This document shows positions 15,983 through 21,526 of a stretch of 27,205 nucleotides of DNA, piece by piece (the first letter of the stretch is position 1; every line of letters starts with the position of its first letter). The stretch comes from an uncultured Lachnospiraceae bacterium. Its GTDB lineage: Bacteria; Bacillota; Clostridia; Lachnospirales; Lachnospiraceae. A model generated the notes under the pieces. The model ran no database searches. It was not told the origin of the DNA and saw only the letters and a program-made list of their open reading frames with translations. Location: NCBI GenBank assembly GCA_947176785.1, contig CAMWSA010000005.1, positions 1 to 27,205 on the forward strand, read 5' to 3'. The position numbers were made by a program, and so were the translations under genes.

Positions 15983-17184
15983 TGTGATTCACCATCCTTT
16001 ACATCATTTTCTACCATGGCTTTGGGTCCTACCAGGGCTCTTGCGCCGATGCGCACGCCGGGGCCTACGGTGGCTACGCCGTTCTCGTCGTTCTCCGGCA
16101 TGGCACCGACCACGGCATTGACGCCAATCTCGGCGTTCTCTGCAACAATACAGTGTTTTACGGTGGCACCGGCGTGGATGACGCTGCCGCCCATCACCAC
16201 TGCGTCCTCCACGGTGGCACCTGCCTCCACCTTGACGCCTGCAAAGAGTATGGAGTGTTTTACATGGCCGTTGATGCGGCAGCCGTCGGTGATCATGGAA
16301 TTTTCCACCACGGCGTTTGAACCCACCTTATGGCCGGTCATGCCGCTGTTGCGGCTGTAGATCTTCCAACTCTCGTCAAAGAGGTTGATGCCGGAAGTCT
16401 CGGGGTCCATGATCTCCATATTGGCTTCCCACAGAGAGGAGATGGTTCCCACATCCTTCCAGTAGCCGTTGAAGTGGTAGGCGTACATCTGACGGCCGTC
16501 CCGCAGCAGATTGGGGATGATATTGTTGCCGAAGTCATTGGAGGAATTGGGGTCAGCCTCGTCCTCGATCAGGTATTTCTCAAGCACGTCCCTGTTAAAT
16601 ATGTAGATGCCCATGGAGGCCAGGTTGGACTTGGGTTTCTTGGGCTTCTCCTGGAATTCCGTGATCTTGTCGTTCTCGTCGGCGACCATCAGGCCGAAAC
16701 GGGAAGCCTCATCCCAAGGCACCTCCATGACTGCCACGGAAAATTCGGCACCCTTTTCCTTGTGGAATTGCAGGAAATCATTGTAATCCTGTTTACAGAT
16801 CTGGTCGCCGGAGAGTATGATCACGTACTCCGGGTCATAGCGCTTGATAAAGGACAGGTTCTGGTAGATGGCGTTGGCCGTGCCCTTGTACCAGGCGGAG
16901 CCCTGCGCCTGCTGATAGGGGGGGAGTACATGTACGCCGCCGTAGAGGCGGTCCAGATCCCAAGGCTGCCCATTGCCGATATATTCATTCAGTACCAGAG
17001 GCTGGTACTGGGTCAGGATACCAACGGTGTCAATACCTGAGTTTACGCAGTTAGATAAGGGGAAGTCGATGATTCGATACTTTCCGCCAAAAGGAACTGC
17101 AGGTTTAGCCAGCTTCTGTGTCAGGGCATACAGCCTGGAACCCTGTCCGCCAGCCAGAATCATTGCAATCATTTCTTTTGCCAT
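15976..17184 (-). CDS. glgC: Glucose-1-phosphate adenylyltransferase GlgC
   Basis: It catalyses ATP + glucose-1-phosphate to ADP-glucose + PPi, the committed step of bacterial glycogen synthesis. The 402-residue protein carries GGQGSRL (12-18), KPAVPFGGKYRIIDF, GTANAIYQN, the metal-binding region VIILSGDQICKQDY and FQEKPKKPKS. A C-terminal beta-helix follows (SMITDGCRINGHVKHSILF and later repeats). The start at 17184 (MAKEMIAMIL) follows AAGGAG at a good distance; an upstream ATG at 17226 has no such site. The gene is first in a glgC-glgD unit and has its own promoter. No glgA, glgB or glgP gene is in the window. Confidence 0.96.
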   Translation of the reverse strand: MAKEMIAMILAGGQGSRLYALTQKLAKPAVPFGGKYRIIDFPLSNCVNSGIDTVGILTQYQPLVLNEYIGNGQPWDLDRLYGGVHVLPPYQQAQGSAWYKGTANAIYQNLSFIKRYDPEYVIILSGDQICKQDYNDFLQFHKEKGAEFSVAVMEVPWDEASRFGLMVADENDKITEFQEKPKKPKSNLASMGIYIFNRDVLEKYLIEDEADPNSSNDFGNNIIPNLLRDGRQMYAYHFNGYWKDVGTISSLWEANMEIMDPETSGINLFDESWKIYSRNSGMTGHKVGSNAVVENSMITDGCRINGHVKHSILFAGVKVEAGATVEDAVVMGGSVIHAGATVKHCIVAENAEIGVNAVVGAMPENDENGVATVGPGVRIGARALVGPKAMVENDVKDGESQW

Positions 17185-17241
17185 ACGGATTCTCCTTCTT
17201 TGATACTTTTTTAGTGTAATTTGCATATCACACTTTGTTAT

Positions 17242-17270
17242 ATATTAGCATTTCTGGACAATATAAACAA
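17242..17270 (-). promoter_or_regulatory. Promoter of glgCD
   Basis: On the minus strand TTGTTT (17270-17265) is 17 bp from TAATAT (17247-17242), preceded by TGC (extended -10). This is the same architecture as the promoter of the surface lyase gene. The leader to glgC is about 50 nt. Confidence 0.7.
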
Positions 17271-17338
17271 GTACTTAATGCAAAAAAACGAAAGTCTTTT
17301 TTATAAGAAAATTTAAGAATTCAGTTGTATTTTGGTGG

Positions 17339-17367
17339 TTGAGGCGGCTCGGTTTTTCTGCTATAGT
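17339..17367 (+). promoter_or_regulatory. Possible ydcF promoter with -10 box in a repeat terminus
   Basis: TTGAGG (17339-17344) is 17 bp from TATAGT (17362-17367), with TGC before the -10. The -10 box is the first part of the terminal inverted repeat of the family 2 element, so the promoter would be half host and half repeat. Confidence 0.45.
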
Positions 17368-17476
17368 AGAATGTATGGTAAACGGCATAACAAATTTCTG
17401 CTTTCGGACCTGCAAAAGCCATATATGGAAGTTTTTGCAGGTCCGAAAGCGAAATTACTAATGGCATTGACTATAG
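17361..17476. repeat. Palindromic repeat family 2 (copy 1)
   Basis: This 116-bp element is bounded by CTATAGT (17361-17367) and ACTATAG (17470-17476). Its core is a 24-bp stem with one bulged base: 17393-17417 pairs with 17433-17456 around a CCATATATGG loop. It matches the reverse complement of the 20048-20153 element over most of its length, for example GCATAACAAA, TCTGCTT and GCCATATA. It has no transposase, so it is MITE-like. Confidence 0.75.
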
Positions 17477-17496
17477 AATCATTTGAGGAGGGCATT

Positions 17497-18336
17497 ATGC
17501 ACAAGAGGAGACGGGACGAACTGATCCCTTATAACAAGACGAAGAGGGTCATCTATGTATACCGGCGGGGAAAGAAGCGTCCGGCCGGCGTCTGGGCAGG
17601 AGGAGTCCTGCTGGGACTGGGGCTTCTGTGCCTGTTATACTGTCTCTTTATCTTACTGTTCGTGAGTTTCGGCACCTGGTTTTTTCTGACCTGGGGCGCA
17701 GGCGGACTGGTACTGCTGGGCTGGGGCCTCTTGCTGCTGGGCCAGAGGACGGAGGCCATTCCCAGGTGGATTAAGATCTGCTGGGGCGTGCTGGTGGGAG
17801 TGGGCCTGGCGGCGTTTGTGGTGGTGGAGGGCCTGATTTTCACGGAGTTTGGGGCCAGTGCCAGGCCGGGGGCGGATTATTGCATCATACTGGGAGCCCA
17901 GATGAAGGCAAACGGCCCCAGCAACACATTGCAGCGCCGCCTGGACCGTGCCCTGGCCTATCTGCGGGAGAACCCGGAGACACTGGCCATTGTATCCGGC
18001 TGTCAGGGCAGCAATGAGCCGGTCAGCGAGGCCAGGGGCATGTATGAATATCTGGTGGGGGCGGGAATTGCCCCGGAGCGGATACTTTTGGAGGAGGCTT
18101 CCCGCAATACCTGCGAGAATCTGGAATTCAGCGGCAGGCTTCTGAACCGGCAGGAAAACAGCGTAGTGCTGGTGACGAATAATTTTCATATGTTCCGGGC
18201 GCTGCGGCTGGCAGACGGCGCGGGGTATGGGCATGTGCAGGGACTGGCGGCCAGTTCCTATCCCTGGACGCTGCCCAACAATCTGCTGCGGGAGTTCATG
18301 GGCGTGGTGAAGGATTTTTTTGCGGGGCATTTCTGA
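17497..18336 (+). CDS. YdcF-like (DUF218) membrane protein
   Basis: The 279-residue protein begins with a basic cytosolic segment (MHKRRRDEL...KRVIYVYRRGKKR). About three membrane segments follow (roughly 32-52, 54-82 and 91-113). The C-terminal DUF218 / SanA-ElyC-YdcF domain (about 126-279) shows DYCIILGAQ, the RRLDRALAYL helix, LAIVSGCQGSNE, SEARGMYEYL, LEEASRNTCENL and VLVTNNFHMFRA. Family members are linked to envelope and peptidoglycan physiology, but the reaction is not established. The start at 17497 has GAGGAGGG just upstream. The longer frame to 17332 runs through a palindromic repeat and is not credible. The expected membrane role is inference. Confidence 0.85.
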   Translation: MHKRRRDELIPYNKTKRVIYVYRRGKKRPAGVWAGGVLLGLGLLCLLYCLFILLFVSFGTWFFLTWGAGGLVLLGWGLLLLGQRTEAIPRWIKICWGVLVGVGLAAFVVVEGLIFTEFGASARPGADYCIILGAQMKANGPSNTLQRRLDRALAYLRENPETLAIVSGCQGSNEPVSEARGMYEYLVGAGIAPERILLEEASRNTCENLEFSGRLLNRQENSVVLVTNNFHMFRALRLADGAGYGHVQGLAASSYPWTLPNNLLREFMGVVKDFFAGHF

Positions 18337-18402
18337 GTATCCGGGTTTCCGGAAATCGCTTTGCCGGGATGATATTTGCAGGGGATGGGCGGAAGCCGGG
18401 AA

Positions 18403-18480
18403 CTGTTATGAAATGCCTTATATGTCTGGCCTGTATGGATTTCCATATGCAGTGTGGTGTGTACGGGTATTTCATTACAG
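18403..18480. repeat. Inverted repeat between the ydcF-like and DUF951 genes
   Basis: CTGTTATGAAATGCC (18403-18417) is complementary to GGTATTTCATTACAG (18466-18480) at 13 of 15 positions, with a 48-nt interior. It ends 24 bp before the DUF951 start. It is similar in size to the other palindromic elements here but unrelated in sequence. Confidence 0.5.
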
Positions 18481-18503
18481 CCCCTTTATTTATGAGGTGT
18501 ATA

Positions 18504-18686
18504 ATGGACATTAATATAGGAGATATCCTGAAATTAAAAAAGCAGCATCCCTGTGGCAGCAGGGAGTGGGAGGTGCTTCGGGTGGGAGCGGATTTTCGGT
18601 TGAAATGCAGGGGCTGCGGGCATCAGATCATGATTGCCAGACGGCTGCTGGAGAAGAATATTAAGGAGATAATACCAGCGCAATGA
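18504..18686 (+). CDS. DUF951 family protein, 60 aa
   Basis: This small basic protein begins MDINIGDILKLKKQHPCGSREWEVLRVGADFRLKCRGCGHQ when read from 18504, with TGAGGTG as ribosome binding site. The pattern of a short beta-rich domain with a CxxC pair (CRGCG) and KKxHPCGxxxWEVxRxGxDxxxxC is typical of DUF951, whose function is unknown. In Bacillus I recall a DUF951 gene near the rpsF-ssb-rpsR cluster, and here it directly precedes rpsF, so the linkage seems conserved. The frame can be extended upstream but runs through an inverted repeat, and that part is not family sequence. A nucleic-acid or ribosome-linked role is only a guess from context. Confidence 0.85.
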   Translation: MDINIGDILKLKKQHPCGSREWEVLRVGADFRLKCRGCGHQIMIARRLLEKNIKEIIPAQ

Positions 18687-18757
18687 GGTATGCTGACGAG
18701 CGCTGGGATTACCAATCCCTTTGTGCCAAAATATGCGCCAAATGATAAACTTTTTGC

Positions 18758-18786
18758 TTGATTTTCCAGGAACAGTATGGTATTAT
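18758..18786 (+). promoter_or_regulatory. Promoter of rpsF-ssb-rpsR
   Basis: TTGATT (18758-18763) is 17 bp from TATTAT (18781-18786), with a TATGG just before the -10. The predicted leader to rpsF is about 65 nt. Confidence 0.6.
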
Positions 18787-18807
18787 TGATAGCTGTGATA
18801 TATTAAT

Positions 18808-18847
18808 TCCTTGCTCCCGGCGAGGCGGGGGCCAGAGACCAGAAGGA
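18808..18847 (+). promoter_or_regulatory. Candidate S6:S18 autoregulatory leader structure
   Basis: TCCTT (18808-18812) can pair with AAGGA of the ribosome binding site (18843-18847). Inside, GCTCCCG (18813-18819) pairs with CGGGGGC (18826-18832). Bacterial rpsF leaders are known to bind the S6:S18 complex through a CCG-containing bulged structure, and a CCCGG is present here. I could not fold or align it, so this is a candidate only. Confidence 0.4.
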
Positions 18848-18857
18848 GGTAACTTTA

Positions 18858-19148
18858 ATGAACAAGTACGAATTAGCCGTTGTTGTTAGCGCTAAGATCG
18901 AGGACGAAGAGAGAGTACAGATTATTGAAAAGTGCAAGGCTCTCGTGGAGAGATTTGGCGGTACCATCACAGAGGTGGATGAGTGGGGCAAGAAGAGACT
19001 TGCCTACGAGGTTCAGAAGATGAAGGAAGGTTTCTACTACTTCATCAGATTTGATGCAGAGCCCACCGTGCCTGCGGAGATCGAGAGCCGTGTCCGCATT
19101 ATGGACAATGTCATCAGATACTTAGTCGTTAGACAGGACGAGGCATAA
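18858..19148 (+). CDS. rpsF: 30S ribosomal protein S6
   Basis: S6 binds S18 on the platform of the small ribosomal subunit. The 96-residue product starts MNKYELAVVVSAKIEDEERVQIIEK and has the family pattern VERFGGTITEVDEWGKKRLAYEVQKMKEGFYYF, with VRIMDNVIRYLVVR near the end. Length is normal. AGAAGGAGGT gives a strong ribosome binding site. It is first of a three-gene unit with ssb and rpsR, the usual bacterial order. Confidence 0.97.
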   Translation: MNKYELAVVVSAKIEDEERVQIIEKCKALVERFGGTITEVDEWGKKRLAYEVQKMKEGFYYFIRFDAEPTVPAEIESRVRIMDNVIRYLVVRQDEA

Positions 19149-19165
19149 AGAAAGCGAGATTAAGC

Positions 19166-19627
19166 ATGAATAAAGCAATTCTTATGGGACGTTTGACCAG
19201 AGATCCTGAGGTGAGGTATTCACAGGGAGCCAGCCAGACTGCTGTGGCGCGTTTTTCCATTGCGGTGGACAGAAGATTTAAGCGGGAGGGCGAACCCGAC
19301 GCAGATTTCTTTAACTGTACTGCGTTTGGCAAACAGGCCGAGTTTATCGAGCGTTATCTGCGCAAGGGCGTGAAGGTGGTGGTCTGTGGAAGAATCCAGA
19401 ATGACAACTACACCAACAAGGAAGGGCAGATGGTCTACAGTGTCCGTGTCATGGTAGATGAGATCGAGTTTGCCGAGAGCAAGAACGCGTCGGCAGGCAA
19501 CAGCGACAACGGATACAATGGCGGCGGTTATATGGGCGGCGGCAACAGCGCACCCGCACCCGGCGGTGCAGGCGACGGCTTTATGAACATTCCCGACGGG
19601 ATTGATGAAGAATTGCCGTTTAACTAA
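19166..19627 (+). CDS. ssb: Single-stranded DNA-binding protein
   Basis: It coats single-stranded DNA in replication and repair and recruits partners through its C-terminal tip. The 153-residue protein begins MNKAILMGRLTRDPEVRYSQG with an OB fold to about residue 105 (DFFNCTAFGKQAEFIERYLRKGVKVVVCGRI). A Gly/Asn-rich linker follows, then the acidic end DEELPFN, close to the canonical DDDIPF. The spacing after rpsF is 17 bp. The ribosome binding site (AAAGAAAGCGAG) is weak compared with its neighbours. The order rpsF-ssb-rpsR is conserved in Firmicutes. Confidence 0.97.
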   Translation: MNKAILMGRLTRDPEVRYSQGASQTAVARFSIAVDRRFKREGEPDADFFNCTAFGKQAEFIERYLRKGVKVVVCGRIQNDNYTNKEGQMVYSVRVMVDEIEFAESKNASAGNSDNGYNGGGYMGGGNSAPAPGGAGDGFMNIPDGIDEELPFN

Positions 19628-19659
19628 TTGACGATTATTTAAGACAGGAGGCACTGAAA

Positions 19660-19923
19660 ATGGCTTACAATAAAGCAGAGAAATCTGATTCTCCAATGAG
19701 AAAAAAGGGCGGCATCCGCAGAAAGAGAAAGGTATGCGTGTTCTGTGGCAAGGATAATGTCATTGATTACAAGGACACCAACAAGCTTAAGAGATATGTG
19801 TCCGAGAGAGGCAAGATCCTTCCCCGCCGTATTACCGGCAACTGTGCGAAGCACCAGAGGGCGCTGACCTCCGCCATCAAGAGGGCGCGCCACGTTGCCT
19901 TGATGCCTTACGTTCAGGACTAA
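19660..19923 (+). CDS. rpsR: 30S ribosomal protein S18
   Basis: The product is 87 residues long, with KGGIRRKRKVCVFCGKDNVIDYKDTNKLKRYVSERGKILPRRITGNCAKHQRALTSAIKRARHVALMPY recognisable in parts as S18 (KVCVFC, LKRYVSERGKILPRR, and TSAIKRARHVALMPY). The CVFC and C-KH cysteines and histidine resemble the zinc-binding form. AGGAGG precedes the start. It is last in the unit and is followed by an intrinsic terminator. S18 pairs with S6 in the ribosome. Confidence 0.97.
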   Translation: MAYNKAEKSDSPMRKKGGIRRKRKVCVFCGKDNVIDYKDTNKLKRYVSERGKILPRRITGNCAKHQRALTSAIKRARHVALMPYVQD

Positions 19924-19948
19924 GGCTCAGAAATGTAGACAAGAGGAT

Positions 19949-20002
19949 AAGGAACACGGTGAGATAGCAGCATGGCTGTTGTTTTACGGTGTTCCTTTTT
20001 TT
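19949..20002 (+). terminator. Terminator of the rpsF-ssb-rpsR unit
   Basis: AAGGAACAC (19949-19957) pairs with GTGTTCCTT (19989-19997), with a long interior and then T residues to 20002. It begins 26 bp after the rpsR stop. Confidence 0.75.
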
Positions 20003-20017
20003 GCTTATTTTCGGATG

Positions 20018-20048
20018 AAAAGGGCAGGCTGTGCGGCCTGCCCTTTTT
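20018..20048. terminator. Bidirectional terminator
   Basis: AAAAGGGCAGGC (20018-20029) and GCCTGCCCTTTT (20036-20047) form a perfect 12-bp stem with loop TGTGCG. It ends in T on both strands. It can back up the rpsR terminator and stop leftward transcripts from the recombinase region. Confidence 0.85.
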
Positions 20049-20153
20049 ATAGTGTCAACCACATTGGGAATTATGCTTTCGGCCTTGCGGAAGCTTCCGT
20101 ATATGGCTCATGCAAGTGCCGGAAGCAGATCTTTGTTATGCTGTTTACTATAG
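20048..20153. repeat. Palindromic repeat family 2 (copy 2, inverted)
   Basis: The element starts TATAGTG (20048-20054) and ends ACTATAG (20147-20153). Its reverse complement aligns with the 17361-17476 element through GCATAACAAA, ATCTGCTT, GAGCCATATA and CCGAAAGC. Arms are less perfect than in copy 1. It abuts the T-run of the upstream terminator. Confidence 0.7.
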
Positions 20154-20195
20154 TGTATGGATAAAAACAGGAAAAGGGAGAAAAATAAAAAAAGA

Positions 20196-20222
20196 TGCAA
20201 CAATTCATATCAAAATGTTGCA
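20196..20222. repeat. Left recombination site (inverted copy) of the recombinase module
   Basis: This 27-bp site has half-sites TGCAACAATT and AAATGTTGCA around spacer CATATCA. It matches the reverse complement of 20968-20994 at 26 of 27 positions. Confidence 0.8.
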
Positions 20223-20340
20223 TCCTCACTTACATTACATATATCGGTGTTTTTTTTCATTACTTTAGTGAGTTTTGCAAAAAATTTCTGTTTTTTGTGC
20301 CTGCAAAATTGCCCTTCAATTATTGCCCCAAATAGCAGGG

Positions 20341-20922
20341 TTACAGCTGAATATTGGAAAATACGTCATCCTTGTCGTCCTGGTCGATACAGAGGTAACG
20401 CCGGGTAATCTGATAGGAGGAGTGGTTAAAGATGCACATCAGCATAGCGGGAGGGATTCCCTGTTTCCAGGCATAATACCCAAAGGTCTTGCGCAGGGAG
20501 TGGCAGCTGATGTTGCCGCCAAGCCCTACCATTTCCGCAGCATGTCGGATAATCCGGTAAGCCTGGTATCTGGACAGGGGATTTCCTGTCTTGCGATGGC
20601 TGAAGAACAGATAGGGATTGTCCTTGGGGCGCTGCAGCCGGGATTGTGCCCCATAATGTGCCAGGACGCCGCGCAATTCCATATTCAACAGTATGCGGTT
20701 TGTCTTTCCGGTCTTTTGTTCTTTTAATTCAATGTGATTCCGTATGCGGTCACCTTCAAATACTTTATTCCAGGTCAGATGCAGGATGTCATTGATCCGC
20801 AGGGCGGTGTTCAGGCCGGTGACGATCAGGGCGTAATTGCGATAGTTCGAATCTTCCAGCAGGTAATAGTTCTTGAAGCGTTGTAATGCTTCTCTGTCTC
20901 TGATGGGTTGTGTTGTACTCAT
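20341..20922 (-). CDS. Small tyrosine site-specific recombinase (phase-variation type)
   Basis: It cuts and rejoins DNA through a 3'-phosphotyrosine intermediate. The 193-residue protein is essentially a catalytic domain without the usual N-terminal core-binding domain, the size of FimB/FimE-like invertases. All catalytic positions are visible: Arg42 (TALRINDIL), Lys73 (KTGKTNR), His141 and Arg144 (HSLRKTFG), His167 (FNHSS) and Tyr176 (RRYLCI). The start has AAAAAAGGAGAACGTT upstream. The gene lies between two inverted 27-bp sites, the right one only 45 bp before its start, so its promoter region touches a recombination site. Its GC content and long AT-rich flanks differ from the ribosomal genes to the left. 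It most likely inverts its own segment. Confidence 0.9.
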   Translation of the reverse strand: MSTTQPIRDREALQRFKNYYLLEDSNYRNYALIVTGLNTALRINDILHLTWNKVFEGDRIRNHIELKEQKTGKTNRILLNMELRGVLAHYGAQSRLQRPKDNPYLFFSHRKTGNPLSRYQAYRIIRHAAEMVGLGGNISCHSLRKTFGYYAWKQGIPPAMLMCIFNHSSYQITRRYLCIDQDDKDDVFSNIQL

Positions 20923-20967
20923 AACGTTCTCCTTTTTTGATAAGTGATACTACCTTTTGCGAAAAAA

Positions 20968-20994
20968 TGCAACATTTTGATATGAAATGTTGCA
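20968..20994. repeat. Right recombination site of the recombinase module
   Basis: Half-sites TGCAACATTT and AAATGTTGCA are perfect inverted repeats around spacer TGATATG. A wider pair, ACCTTTTGC (20952-20960) and GCAAAAGGT (20992-21000), overlaps it and could let the region fold in a second way or bind a protein. Confidence 0.8.
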
Positions 20995-21085
20995 AAAGGT
21001 AAATCGGCGGCGGAAGATGCGCGCCGGAGGTAAAGCTGCAGGGCGGCAGGTCCCGCGGGGCGGGAAAATGCAGGGAGGTAGAAGA

Positions 21086-21364
21086 ATGTTAAGAATGTCA
21101 GTGGCGGCAGAAGAGTATGTGATGATCGGTGATGATATCAGGCTGGTTTTTTTGGGAGGCACAGGAAACCATATGCGCATCATGATTGATGCGCCCAGAG
21201 AACTGAATATCGTCAGGAGCAAGGCTCTGGAGAAGCGGCTCCAGGACCCGGAACTGCGGGCGAAGATGCCCCGCTATTACCGGGAGGAGGAACACCCGGA
21301 GAAGTATAAGAAGAAAAACATTTCCATAGTCAGGAACACAGGAACTGCTGACGCTGAGAGGTAA
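21086..21364 (+). CDS. csrA: CsrA-like RNA-binding translational regulator, divergent
   Basis: CsrA dimers bind GGA motifs in mRNA leaders and block translation; in Bacillus the target is flagellin. The core MIGDDIRLVFLGGTGNHMRIMIDAPRELNIVR aligns well with CsrA (IG-DI-V, G-IDAP, I-R). The Arg equivalent to Arg44 is present (NIVR). The usual N-terminus MLxLTRK is replaced by MLRMSVAA, so the conserved Leu4 and Arg6 of the RNA surface are not kept. The 92-residue length exceeds the usual 60-75 because of a charged tail (YYREEEHPEKYKKK). GGGAGG precedes the ATG at 21086. The upstream gap is GC-rich without a clear promoter. Flagellin follows at 163 bp. The antagonist gene fliW is not in the window. 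Confidence 0.82.
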   Translation: MLRMSVAAEEYVMIGDDIRLVFLGGTGNHMRIMIDAPRELNIVRSKALEKRLQDPELRAKMPRYYREEEHPEKYKKKNISIVRNTGTADAER

Positions 21365-21398
21365 TAACCCGCCGCTAACCTAGGGGCGGCGGTTATTA
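21362..21398 (+). terminator. Hairpin after csrA, weak terminator
   Basis: TAATAACCCGCCGC (21362-21375) pairs with GCGGCGGTTATTA (21386-21398) with one bulged C. The stem is strong but lacks a clean T-run, so read-through into flagellin is possible. Confidence 0.55.
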
Positions 21399-21481
21399 TA
21401 AACCGGCGGTTCTATGGATTTATTGTCGGGGACGGCAGATAAGCCCATAGGGCGGCCAAGAGAAAAACTTCATACAGCAAC

Positions 21482-21520
21482 ACCGGGTAAACGGATGTAC
21501 CCGGTTACAAACAAGGAGGT
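21482..21520 (+). promoter_or_regulatory. Two CsrA-binding sites in the flagellin leader
   Basis: Site 1: ACCGGGTA (21482-21489) and TACCCGGT (21498-21505) form a perfect 8-bp stem whose loop AACGGATG presents ANGGA. The stretch GTAAACGGATGT matches the CsrA consensus RUACARGGAUGU at 10 of 12 positions. Site 2: ACAAGGAGGT (21511-21520) overlaps the Shine-Dalgarno sequence and matches at 9 of 10 positions of the ACARGGAUGU part. One upstream hairpin site and one site on the SD is the arrangement known for Bacillus subtilis hag. Confidence 0.75.
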
Positions 21521-21526
21521 AAGATT

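Larger units (their letters stand above)
17185..17496. other. Divergent intergenic region glgC / ydcF-like gene
   Basis: This 312-bp gap has no gene. It contains the leftward glgCD promoter, a possible rightward promoter and a 116-bp palindromic repeat, all listed separately. The part between them (17271-17338) is AT-rich and shows nothing else I can name. Confidence 0.6.
19924..20340. other. Intergenic region between rpsR and the recombinase gene
   Basis: This 417-bp stretch has no convincing gene. It holds two terminators, a family 2 palindromic element and the left recombination site. The part from 20223 to 20340 is AT-rich and is the 3' flank of the recombinase gene. No T-tailed hairpin was seen there on the minus strand. 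Confidence 0.6.
20196..20994. mobile_element. Predicted invertible DNA segment with its own tyrosine recombinase
   Basis: Two 27-bp sites in opposite orientation bracket 745 bp that carry one tyrosine recombinase gene and its start region. Each site looks like a tyrosine-recombinase core: 10-bp inverted half-sites and a 7-bp asymmetric spacer. Opposed spacers predict inversion rather than excision. In the present orientation the recombinase is transcribed leftward, away from csrA and flagellin; the flipped form would point it at them. Inversion itself is inferred and not observed. Confidence 0.65.

Noticed and set aside
15311..17040. Plus-strand open frames opposite glgD and glgC
   Set aside because: GlgC and GlgD on the minus strand are unambiguous, with promoter and coupled start; these are shadows.
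17332..17496. Upstream extension of the ydcF-like gene
   Set aside because: The extension crosses a palindromic repeat and its promoter-like start; GAGGAGGG before 17497 marks the real start.
20157..20408. Small plus-strand open frame near the left recombination site
   Set aside because: It crosses the 27-bp site and the recombinase 3' end, has no ribosome binding site and a low-complexity, Lys/Phe-rich product.
21399..21442. Sigma-D flagellar promoter for flagellin
   Set aside because: GCAGATAA resembles the -10 box, but the nearest TAAA is 32 bp away instead of about 15, so the pair does not fit.
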